From Nothopassalora personata (lineage: Eukaryota > Ascomycota > Dothideomycetes > Mycosphaerellales > Mycosphaerellaceae): a stretch of DNA of 64,000 nt. The notes under the pieces were generated by a model, which was given only the letters and a program-made list of their open reading frames with translations, had not been told where the DNA came from and did not search any database. The stretch lies in assembly GCA_033816765.1 (NCBI GenBank), contig CM066288.1:62001-126000 (forward strand). The letters are read 5' to 3'. Below are positions 55,601 through 64,000 of this stretch, in pieces (positions within the stretch are counted from its first letter, which is position 1; each line of letters begins with the position of its first letter). A program made the position numbers and the translations under genes.

Positions 55601-56205
55601 GCACGGTTAGCGACCTAAGATTACCCCTATACTAACTAGATCTCGAGACGAGACCTAGGGGGGGGAAGTACTAGTAGCGGTAATAGCTACGAGTCGTATG
55701 CGAAAACTACGCGCTACACTCGAGGAGCGATAGAAGGCTACAGTAGAAAGCTAGGCTCGCTACTATAATAAGACCTACTAAGCTAAGACCTACCGCGTAG
55801 GTAACTTAGTCCTATTATTAACGAAGAACCTTAAGTTAGTAGTACTAAAGAAGAAGATAGGTCCGAAGTTTATCGGCCTATACCGCATTACGGACGCTAT
55901 CGGTTCGTAGGCGTACCGCCTAGCGCTACTAGCCAACTTAAGGCTCTATAACGTCTTCTATGTCTCTCTCCTCGAGCCGTATATCGGTAGCGATAAGGAT
56001 AGACCCGTACCCCCTCTAGCTAATAAGGACGGAGAGTATAAGGTAGAGGTAGTACTAGATAGGCGTAAGCGTAAGGGTAAGCTATAGTATCTAGTCTAGT
56101 AGAAGGACTAGCTAGAGGAGTATAATAGCTAGGAACCGGCGGAGGGCCTCGCGAATGCGGATCGTATAGTAGCCGACTATAAGGCGTTAAGGAGAAGTAA
56201 ATAAG
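52620..56205 (+). pseudogene. pol: Relic E pol
   Basis: RT block [20 protein letters not shown] and the active site as VVYLDNILIYSE, where YLDD became YLDN through one TpG to TpA change (near 53,690). RNase H (VETDALGFAIVGI, LAECNYETHD), integrase (EITIDFITDLPLSTRAGYV, IVSDRGPVF, KRVNQTLEQYL) and a C-terminal KVEVVLDRRKRKGKL segment typical of a chromodomain. Many TAG/TAA lie at expected Trp/Gln. Confidence 0.88.
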
Positions 56206-56229
56206 ACTAGTACTAGAGTATAAACAAAA

Positions 56230-57275
56230 CTTTTCTTAACTATAAACAAAATAAAAGCTAAAGAGTAGCGCGCCTACTAGGGGCTACGTAGAGTAGTAGT
56301 AGGCGAGGAGCCCGCGAGTAGCGTGTAAGGCGAGCGCCTCAGTTGTCGTTACGTAGTAACTTAGGTAAGAATACCTAGTCGGCGGCGGTAGTATCGATGT
56401 TCTACGCCTATAGGAACTAGGACTACGGTTAGTAGGGTACACGTAGGCGAGGAACATGCGACTTACGGCGCGGCCGAGTTCGAACAGCCTATTAAGGGCG
56501 CGGTTCTACTCCTACTAGAGCGCGAGGGCTTCGGCGGCGGGGGCGGCGGCAGTGGTAGCGGCGGCGGCGGAGGCACGTATACGGGTCTCCCCGGCACGCT
56601 TATGCTTATAGGCATTAAACTGCCTAATAGCCTATAGGAAGGGTTAGCCGAAGCATAGGGGACGTACTAGAGCCCTCCCCGCGAGTAGTAGTTAACTCGC
56701 ACGAGCGAAGTAGCGACTTACCTCCTTAATGTCGTTACCTAGCTAGGTACATAGGCGGATCTACTCTACTAGCTCCTACTACTAGAGGTCTATAGGCGCC
56801 TAGCCTATTATAGCCGTAAGGAAGTCGCGCTAGGACCGCGCGGCGCGTAGGCGGCTTACTAGCGAGGCGATAGCGTAGCTAGTATTAGGCACGTAGCTAT
56901 GTTTACTACGCCTATAACGGCTACACTTCTTTAGGAGCTCGCCGGTAGTAACACTATTACAGTTATCGGCCTCGTCTAGTAAGTAGTTAGTATACGAATC
57001 GTAGGCAACGCGCGTAGAGACTTACCCCTAACGAAGTACGGGAGGTACCGTATATACATATTAATTCTCTACGAGAGCTTAGTAGCTAGCGAGGGCATTA
57101 GTAGCTACGAGGGTAATGCTAGTCGCTTGCGACTACTAGGCGTTCTAGGGGCGTCGCGCACTAGAGCCGCCTAGCGGCGCTCGTCTTCTACGGCGCTAGT
57201 AGTACTGTCGCTACTAGTACTACTAGAGGAGGCGGAGCGGCTAGAGAATAGCGGCGAGGAGGGCACGGTAGACAT
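56230..57275 (-). pseudogene. Antisense accessory ORF of relic E
   Basis: Opposite strand to gag-pol, between pol and the 3' LTR. It begins at 57,275 (MSTVPSSPLFSSRSASS), Ser-rich. After about 110 codons the coding-like frame moves to another phase (a frameshift or an unrecognised intron near 57,000) and continues with YDSYTNYLLDEADNCNS, LLKKCSRYRRSKHSYVPN, YAIASLVSRLRAAR, then an Ala/Gln-rich helical stretch (ALNRLFELGRAVSRMFL). Interior TAG/TAA sit where Gln would suit a coiled coil. The order (Ser-rich, Cys cluster, helix) matches the antisense ORFs of C and D. Function unknown. Confidence 0.5.
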
Positions 57276-57578
57276 AATAATAATAATGATGCTAGCGAGG
57301 CGCTTACGATAATAGTGCGGTACGGGTGCGTAGTAGTAGTGTAGCGAAGGTAATAAGCTAGGGAACGTACTAGAGAATAGGGCTAGGTTAGGCTAGAGTT
57401 TTATGCCCCTAACTAGCTACGTCGGTATAGTAACTAAGCCTTACTTACCTACACCTATATAACGACACGTACGTAACCCGCATGTGGGCCGTATAGTAAC
57501 TATAGTTCTAGAAGTACGTAGGAGCCTCTACGTAGTAACTAGCGAGCTAAGGACAGCTCGTACGGGAGAGGAGGCAAT

Positions 57579-57774
57579 TATAAGGGGCAGCCTAGTAGCT
57601 AACCCTTATATGTAGCCTTATATGTAACATACGGTCGCGACCGGCTACTAAGCCGTACGTAACACGCATAAGTACACCTTGCGACGCGTAATGCGTCTAG
57701 AACAAAAGGCAAGAATTAGTTTATCTACGACTAGTAGGTCGTAGGCGTGCTATACATTGCGACATCCCTTAACA
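57579..57774 (+). repeat. 3' LTR of relic E
   Basis: 196 bp, partner of 51,082-51,277; preceded by GGGAGAGGAGGCAA and followed by AAGAT. Confidence 0.85.
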
Positions 57775-58089
57775 AAGATCGTATATTTACTCTTCTAATT
57801 AGTACGCTATAATAAGCTATAGTTAAACACGTCGAGCCGGTTAGTATATTCGCTCCTTTAGTAGGTACGCTAAACTAAGCCCTAGCTTTAGATAGCGAGT
57901 CTTCGTAACTAGAACGTTAGTAAGACGCCTAGTCTAGTAGTTAAGGTAGTTATCTATAGCCGTAATACTAGAATTAGCTATTAGAGCCTAGTCTATTACT
58001 ATAAGAATAATTTACTACGGAGTCCACGGGTTAAGAACCTATAGGTTAAGTCGATACGGTCTAAGATAATAATACTTAAGACAATGCGG
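57775..58089. other. RIP-degraded unidentified DNA
   Basis: TpA-rich, no recognisable coding block, between relic E and a solo LTR. Confidence 0.5.
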
Positions 58090-58449
58090 TGTTACGGAAT
58101 AATTCCTATAGACCCTAGAATTATAATAACGAGACGAGTACGTAACTTATCCTACCTAAGCGCTTATCCTAAGGGCAATTAGACTACTTATACTTAGACT
58201 AATTAGACTACTTATGCTTAGAATAATTAGACTAATTACCGAGATCTACGAATCTCCCTTATATTTAGGAACGCTAAGAATCCCTTATAGTTTCGATACG
58301 TTTAACTTATGTTACTATCTTACTAATTGGAATATACTCTTACTCCAATTATTTATCTTCGCTTAGCTCGCTTTAGCCTCTCTAAAGAATACCGCCACGT
58401 AACTTAACTTATCTCTCCTTTAAGACTAGCCCTAGAACGAGACATAACA
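58090..58449 (+). mobile_element. 360-bp solo LTR (A/C-like), RIP-mutated
   Basis: TGTTACGGAATAATTCC to GAGACATAACA. Flanks are TGCGG and TACGG, a 5-bp duplication with one RIP-type change. Related to the LTRs of relics A and C. No internal region. Confidence 0.85.
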
Positions 58450-58581
58450 TACGGTAGCGTCGTCGATAGGCGACGTATTAAGACGACCTACTTAGGGTAG
58501 GTCGGGCCTCTACCGTAGGGATAGCCTTACTAAGGAGGCTCCGGAGTCGAAAGGACGTATAGTAATACTATTACGGTTAGT

Positions 58582-58627
58582 GCACTTCCTCGTAGGCGTG
58601 TAATGCTCGCCCCTATAAGGAAGTGCT
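58582..58627. repeat. Short hairpin repeat (TTCCTCG subtype)
   Basis: GCACTTCCTCGTAGGCG, a loop, then CCCCTATAAGGAAGTGC. Arms pair with few mismatches. Confidence 0.6.
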
Positions 58628-58888
58628 CGTATCTTTTATTATATTAGAGTAGCTAATAGGGTGTAGTTACTACGTATTTAATGTTTTAAGATCGACTTTA
58701 ATAAATCTACCGCCTACCTCCTTACCTACTCCGTATTAGTCGTACGGAGGATATAGATTACGAGCTTCTTCTCGATTAACGCATTACTCGTAGGAGAATA
58801 TTACCGCCGGAAGTCGTACCTACCTTAAGGAGGGTTACGAGTCGCTTAGTTAGTCTTAGCTTACTTTCGGGTACGACGAGTTTCCTAT

Positions 58889-58957
58889 AGCACTTACTCG
58901 TAGGGCCTATTACTATACCCCTACGAGTAAGTGCTATAGGCCCTACGAGTAAGTGCT
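58889..58957. repeat. Short hairpin repeat with duplicated right arm
   Basis: AGCACTTACTCGTAGGG followed by two copies of CCCTACGAGTAAGTGCT. Confidence 0.7.
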
Positions 58958-59074
58958 TTTTACTAGAGTTAGGTATCGTATTACTTACTTACCTAATAAT
59001 ATTATAGCCTAGTCGCTACTTACTACCGTAAGCTTATATGTTTCGATATAGCTTATTTATTATAGAGTACTTAT

Positions 59075-59118
59075 ACTTCCTCGGAGGGGCGAGTATTATA
59101 CGCCTACGAGGAAGTGCT
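59075..59118. repeat. Short hairpin repeat (TTCCTCG subtype), reversed
   Basis: ACTTCCTCGGAGGGGCG, a loop, then CGCCTACGAGGAAGTGCT; resembles the reverse of 58,582-58,627. Confidence 0.55.
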
Positions 59119-59341
59119 TATTACTAACACGAGGTATAGGGTCGTCTTTTAACGTATAACTTTACTAACTATGTACGGCTTAGTAGAACCTTAGCATTTA
59201 CTTACTATACGCTACTCCGTACACTTCGCTACTGTCGCTATAGTATTACCTAAATCTACTTAAGATATCTACTAAGAGATAACTTATGTAAAGGCTCGAG
59301 TACCTTAGGATCGTATCCTCTAATAACCTATAGGATTAGGA

Positions 59342-60103
59342 GTCGTCCTATAGAGAGCGCCTTCACGCGGCGGACGACGTAAGTATCTTCGTTACGACGA
59401 AGAGAAACTAAGACTCTCTCTCTCGAAAAATACAAGCCTACTCGACTCGAAACAAGAAAAGACAGGTCGGACGAACCGAACGAACGAGATACGCTCAAAA
59501 TCTACAAACAAGAACTCCGGAACTGCGAGAAGGGAAAGCGACGTACATAGCGTACACGTCGCTCGAACAACGAAGGCGCTGTCTACCTGTCGTCCCGGCA
59601 AACCACGTAAACTGCCGGCTGGAACCAAGAGAGGCGTTTAGGGGCGCAAACCACGTATACTGCACGGCTGGAACCAAGAGAGGCCGAGGGGGGGACGACA
59701 GCGAGGCCACTGCGACCGAGGAGCTACACTCGAGACCGGAGAACGCGACTGGATTGAAACAGAGGCAACGGGTGTTTCTTGGGATTTTGCTCGGTGCGTA
59801 CGGGTACGGCCGGCTTGGCTTTTTAAAACAAGAACGAGACACGGGCGCAAAACTTGTCTCGCCCGGGGCAAGGCGACAAACCGCAATTCTCGACAAGACA
59901 CGACTACCGGGTACGCGCGTACTACGCCGCAATATATTCGATTTACGGTTCGAATAGCGAGCGTTGCTCGCATCTTTTAAGGAGTTTTTACGTCCGGGGT
60001 ACGACGGGGCTTTTCTCCTTCTCTCAAATTTTGGTCTCGTTCTCGAGACCCGTGTTGCATAGTCTTTGACTCAAATAGCACGTTAATGGAATAATCAATC
60101 AAT
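59342..60103 (-). repeat. 762-bp inverted repeat, right copy
   Basis: Reverse complement of 8,039-8,800 with matching ends; neither copy shows RIP. Beyond the shared block the two flanks diverge at once (GGACGACA against GGACGACT inside). Confidence 0.9.
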
Positions 60104-60299
60104 ATAGGATTAGGACCTACTTATTTAAGAACAATAGCTAGATAATAGCCTATAATAGTATACTATTAAGAACTTACCTAGCGACGATAATACGACTTAG
60201 GACAATAGAGGAAAGGCATTTAAGAAGCGCGATACTTCTCTAAATAACTGTCTTCCTTTCCTTAACATTTATATTATATATGCCCTCTTATAACTATCT
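60104..60299. other. RIP-degraded unidentified DNA
   Basis: Short TpA-rich spacer between the 762-bp repeat and the trinucleotide array; nothing recognised. Confidence 0.5.
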
Positions 60300-60321
60300 A
60301 TAGTAGTAGTAGTAGTAATAA

Positions 60322-60372
<51 letters not shown>
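60300..60372. repeat. (AGT)n microsatellite, left block
   Basis: About 24 AGT units with one AAT interruption; split from the longer block by a 161-bp insertion. Confidence 0.9.
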
Positions 60373-60374
<2 letters not shown>

Positions 60375-60532
60375 TCACGGTTTACCTTTGCACAGACGCA
60401 CTTCGGTGTCACGTGACCTCGGGCCCGATCTTATCACGCGCTTCTCGCGACTTCTTACTTCTCTTCTTCGTAGAACTTACTCGATACTAAGGCTAATACA
60501 CGTTTGCGCCCTGTTGCTGTCTTGTCCGTGTC

Positions 60533-60533
<1 letters not shown>
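60373..60533. mobile_element. 161-bp LTR-like insertion in the microsatellite
   Basis: Starts TGTCACGGTTTACC and ends TTGTCCGTGTCA, with normal CpA/TpG. Flanked by AGTAG on both sides, which fits a 5-bp duplication but is also expected by chance inside (AGT)n. The TGTCACGG start is shared with the Gypsy-1 LTR, so it may be a solo LTR of a related element. Confidence 0.65.
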
Positions 60534-60897
<364 letters not shown>

Positions 60898-61678
60898 CTA
60901 TACCCTCTACCGGCGGTAGAAACACTACCGGTAAGGCTATTAAAATTGTTAAGCGTAGCAATTATATCGTACGCTAAGGCGTAAACCCTAGTAAGTAAGG
61001 CCGGCCTACGGGCAAAAATATAAACAAGTATAGGATGCCTTTAGCGGGTAGTATCGTCTCTATACTGTAGTAAGTAAGTCTTTACGATGCTAAGCTAATA
61101 CTTAACTCTACGCTCTATAATTAAGATTAACGTATATATAGGAGTAGGACGACCTTTTTTCGCGCGTAGCTACTAGCGAGGGCGGCTAGTCTTCTAACCG
61201 GCTAATAAAGTAGACGTATACCGGTAATATCTAAGACCTCGTAATAGGTCTTAGTAAGCCTAGACCGTAAGTATGTCGTTCGTGCCGCGGTAAGGCGCCG
61301 TATAAGAATAAGTGCCGCTAGTACTCGTAAATAGGCGCTACTACTACCGGTACTATATAGTCTACTACCTACGGACCCTATTGCCGTAAGAATAAGAAGT
61401 GTAAATAGTTTACTATCTATATATAACTATAACTACGCCTGTTTTCTATTGTATTATGTCTTATCTTACGAATACTATATTGTCCTACGAGTAAGTACTC
61501 TTAAAGAACGAACGCCTATAGAACTCTTTTAATAGTAACCCTATAAATAAGCACTTACTCGTAGGGTCTATAAACTCGCTCCTACGATTAAGTGCTAGTA
61601 AATATGCCCTACGAGGGAGTATACTTAAACTAATTCGCGAAATCTATTTCCCTAACTTCTCTATACTATATATGCTAT
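60898..61678. other. RIP-degraded unidentified DNA
   Basis: One plus frame downstream of the AGT block reads with TAG/TAA only, but no domain is recognisable, and another frame shows a few Cys pairs near 61,270-61,400. I make no gene call. Confidence 0.45.
61550..61596. repeat. Short hairpin repeat
   Basis: AGCACTTACTCGTAGGG, a loop, then CCTACGATTAAGTGCT. Confidence 0.65.
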
Positions 61679-61989
61679 GCACTTACTCGTAGGTGCTATA
61701 GAATAGCCCCTACGAGTAAGTATATAGCATATAGGCATATAGGCATATAGGCATATAGGCATATAGGCATATAGGCATATAGGCATATAGGCATATAGGC
61801 ATATAGGCATATAGGCATATAGGCATACAGGCATACAGGCATACAGGCATACAGGCATACAGGCATACAGGCATACAGGCATATAGGCATATAGGCATAT
61901 AGGCATACAGGCATACAGGCATACAGGCATACAGGCAAATAGGCGAAAAGGCAAAACCCCGGATTCGAGAGAAACCATGTCAACCAGGC
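61679..61989. repeat. Right island edge: hairpin, 8-bp satellite, anchor
   Basis: Mirror image of 7,154-7,414: hairpin GCACTTACTCGTAGG to CCCCTACGAGTAAGTA, about 27 octamers (AGGCATAT with blocks of AGGCATAC), then the anchor ending in CAACCAGGC at 61,989. The octamer array has two variants arranged in runs. Not RIP-mutated. Confidence 0.9.
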
Positions 61990-62078
61990 CGCGACCATAA
62001 TGTACTGTACAGCGCTTTTCACAGCATATCTCATCGTGCCTCGCTAATGCCTGATGTAACATATGCTTCAATATAGCT

Positions 62079-64000
62079 TCAAAAGTACGCCGCCCAACCA
62101 TTGAACAGCGTGGCGAGATTCTTCTCATCAGTCGCTTGCTGTATCAATTCGTTGACCGCAGCAGGCGTGCTGAGTGTCTTTCCCAACTTCTTCTCCACAA
62201 TCGACAGCGCCCTGTCTGCCTCTCCTGCTTCCGATTCCCGATTCTTCCACGCCTTCTCGGCCTCAAGACCTCCTCTTCTCGCAGTTTCTTGTGCTTCCTG
62301 CATACGCTTGGCTCGCAGCGGCGAGACAGACCAATTGTACAGCGGATCATACCTCAGCACATTCAGCAGGGTCATTATGCTGTCCTTGTCTTCTCTCACA
62401 GCGTCCATGGTGAATTCGCAACAACGTCGGAATACACCCTCAACGCCGGTGACCCCCATGCCATCCACAATATCTCGCGTGAGGCGGAAAGGCACCATTT
62501 CGGGTATTGGCAGGACACGGCCGGCCTCAAATGCGACGCCGAGATCGATGTGAACGCACTCTCCAGTCTTCTCGTCCAGCAGGATGTTGCTGCAGTGGCG
62601 ATCACCCAGACCTAGCATGTACCCGAGAATGGATATGCTGGCCGTGGTCCGCGTGTACGCTGTTCGTTTCTCAAACCACTCGTCAGGGTCGTCGAACTTC
62701 TCGAAGAAGAAGTGCCGCATGACGGGGTGGATATGGTCGCAGATCTTACGGAACTCTCCAACGCGCGTTTCGGTGCTTCTGCCTGACACTGAGTTGATGA
62801 TATCTCGCGCTTTCGTGCCTGTATAATCTGCGGGATGGTACTTCTTGTGCGCTTTTGTCAGGTAATCGTTGATCGGGATTGAGTTGGCAACAAACTCGAT
62901 GACTCCGCATCTTGTCGTAAGTGCGATCACTTTGTACGTACGGACCTTCAGATCGCGCTCTCGGGTCACCTTGTGGTTGCGCAGCATCTTGCTCACCTCT
63001 TCGAACACTTGCTCCATGATGGCGTCTTGCCGCAGATCATCGTTACCACTCTTGTAGATCTCTTTGTATTCCTTGCCATTGGAAGCCGTGAGAGTGAGCA
63101 TCTTTGGTCGACTCATACCGCCCAAGATTTGCAGGCTCGAACTGAACCGCGCCACGATTGGCACGTCTTTGTAGTCGCCGCTGGGCTTGAGCGTCACGGA
63201 GACGGTCGCTGGCGGTACGTGCATGGTCGGAACGGTGTTTGCGACTCTCAGTGCTTCCTTGAAATCTTTCACACGGAACATGCCAGAGCGCTCAGTAGGC
63301 AGCTCGGATAGTATCTTATAGTACCGATCTGCGCGAAAGATGCGGTCATTCAAAGCCTTCTGTTCCGCCCTGGCCTCCATGGCACTGAACATTGCTCGTG
63401 CGGCTTCGAATCTTGAAGTCATCGCTGTGTCAGTTGCCGCAGGCCTGATCGACGATGCTGCAAATAGATGATGAAGGCTGTGATATGGATGCTCGGTGAA
63501 GATTCTCAAAAGCAGTTCTTGTAGAGCCTTTTGCAACGTCGACGGCTCGTTCTCTAGTCGCGACATGAGCTGGTTCATAAGTAGCACCAGCTTCCAGCTC
63601 GAGACGTTTGGTAGGTACTTCAGAACGACCCCGTTAGCTTCCACGTCATCAGCGTTCTCCAACCACAGGGCGAAGAATCGCAAAACACAGATGTCGTGCT
63701 CTTCCGAGGCGTGGAGGGCCAAAAGATAGTTCTGAAGACTTTGCTGGATGTACTTATTCCGGCCGTCTTTCAAGCGAGACTCTTCCAATGTGTCGATGTC
63801 GAGCCACTGTTGGGCTGCCCGCAGTGACTTATTCAGCTCGTTCCTATCTTCTCCCGTTCGTTTTGCGTTTCTCAGCGCCAGCTTGATGGCATCTACTTCT
63901 TCCTGCTTGCCCTGTCGCAGCTTGGTGAGGCGGCTGAGGTTCTCTTTGTTGCTGGGACTCTGCAGTTCCTGGTCGCAGAACGTGGCGAACTCAAAAAAGA
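62079..64000 (-). CDS. TEL1: TEL1/ATM-family PI3K-like protein kinase, 3' part
   Basis: DNA-damage and telomere-length checkpoint kinase. The visible 639 codons are the C-terminal part; the frame is open to the window edge and the gene continues beyond 64,000. FAT domain end: FFEFATFCDQELQSPSNKEN at the edge, then helical repeats. Kinase: glycine-loop region GGMSRPKMLTLTASNGKEY, the GNDDLRQDAIMEQVFEEV helix, the catalytic loop LGLGDRHCSNILLDE (about 62,600), the activation loop HIDLGVAFEAGRVLPIPE, and DIVDGMGVTGVEGVFRRCCE, which reads as ATM/Tel1 rather than TOR, ATR or Vps34. The FATC tail ATDEKNLATLFNGWAAYF ends at the stop. No start is assigned; the apparent start at 63,788 is an internal TTG. 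The stop lies 89 bp from the transposon island. Confidence 0.94.
   Translation of the reverse strand, partial: FFEFATFCDQELQSPSNKENLSRLTKLRQGKQEEVDAIKLALRNAKRTGEDRNELNKSLRAAQQWLDIDTLEESRLKDGRNKYIQQSLQNYLLALHASEEHDICVLRFFALWLENADDVEANGVVLKYLPNVSSWKLVLLMNQLMSRLENEPSTLQKALQELLLRIFTEHPYHSLHHLFAASSIRPAATDTAMTSRFEAARAMFSAMEARAEQKALNDRIFRADRYYKILSELPTERSGMFRVKDFKEALRVANTVPTMHVPPATVSVTLKPSGDYKDVPIVARFSSSLQILGGMSRPKMLTLTASNGKEYKEIYKSGNDDLRQDAIMEQVFEEVSKMLRNHKVTRERDLKVRTYKVIALTTRCGVIEFVANSIPINDYLTKAHKKYHPADYTGTKARDIINSVSGRSTETRVGEFRKICDHIHPVMRHFFFEKFDDPDEWFEKRTAYTRTTASISILGYMLGLGDRHCSNILLDEKTGECVHIDLGVAFEAGRVLPIPEMVPFRLTRDIVDGMGVTGVEGVFRRCCEFTMDAVREDKDSIMTLLNVLRYDPLYNWSVSPLRAKRMQEAQETARRGGLEAEKAWKNRESEAGEADRALSIVEKKLGKTLSTPAAVNELIQQATDEKNLATLFNGWAAYF

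Larger units (their letters stand above)
51082..57774 (+). mobile_element. Gypsy relic E (complete, second family, RIP-mutated)
   Basis: 6,693 bp; LTRs 51,082-51,277 and 57,579-57,774 (196 bp, TATAAGGGG to CCCTTAACA) with flanks AAGGT and AAGAT, a 5-bp duplication with one transition. gag starts at 51,493 (MPPADPEGE). Pol runs about 52,620-56,200 with RT, RNase H, integrase and a C-terminal chromodomain-like segment. An antisense frame follows, then a purine tract GGGAGAGGAGG. It is a different subfamily from A-D. Confidence 0.9.
58450..59341. other. RIP-degraded DNA with hairpin repeats
   Basis: No coding block recognised. Contains three hairpin elements listed separately. Confidence 0.55.

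Noticed and set aside
62079..63788. VPS34-type lipid kinase
   Set aside because: The FATC tail, GDRHCSNILL, VHIDLGVAFE and DGMGVTGVEGVFRRCCE are ATM/Tel1 features; Vps34 lacks FAT and FATC.

Overview
The window is nuclear DNA from a filamentous ascomycete (Pezizomycotina; a Dothideomycete would fit, but that is a guess). The evidence is short GT-AG introns, an ER glucosidase ending in HDEL, fungal-type TEL1, and a large transposon island with the signature of repeat-induced point mutation (RIP). CpA/TpG is strongly depleted, TpA is enriched, and TAG/TAA stand where conserved domains expect Trp or Gln.

Layout. (1) 1-7,150 is a compact gene block: ER glucosidase I (GH63, minus), an MMTAG2-like RS-rich protein (plus), phosphatidylserine decarboxylase (minus) and eIF2B delta (minus). 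(2) 7,154-61,989 is a sharply bounded island of about 54.8 kb with no intact host gene. (3) 62,079-64,000 holds the 3' part of TEL1/ATM kinase (minus), whose stop codon is 89 bp from the island.

Island architecture. Both outer edges carry the same module in mirror image: a unique anchor, an 8-bp satellite and a small hairpin element. Further in, two apparently identical 762-bp inverted repeats face each other (8,039-8,800 and 59,342-60,103). Between them are RIP-degraded Ty3/gypsy chromoviruses, named A to F here. A is followed by B and C, which form a tandem duplication with a 5,632-bp period. D is an inverted composite broken by later insertions. F is a fragment of the E family. E is complete, with both LTRs. 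Also present are a RIP-killed integrase-core gene, an unidentified RIP-killed frame, simple repeats and several solo LTRs.

A younger layer is not RIP-mutated. It comprises two nearly complete Ty3/gypsy elements nested in relic D (Gypsy-1 31,083-38,382 plus; Gypsy-2 39,245-46,283 minus), three copies of a 348-bp solo LTR, a 161-bp LTR-like insertion and the 762-bp repeats. Apparently transposition continued after RIP weakened or stopped here.

Most interesting biology. Two different RIP-killed gypsy families carry an extra gene antisense to gag-pol, between integrase and the 3' LTR. It has a Ser-rich start, a Cys cluster and a Gln-rich helical tail, and is seen in C, D and E. Gypsy-1 has a textbook-looking -1 frameshift signal (GGGAAAT, 7-nt spacer, hairpin) 15 nt before the gag stop codon. 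Copy B looks like a chimera made by non-allelic recombination between relics A and C.
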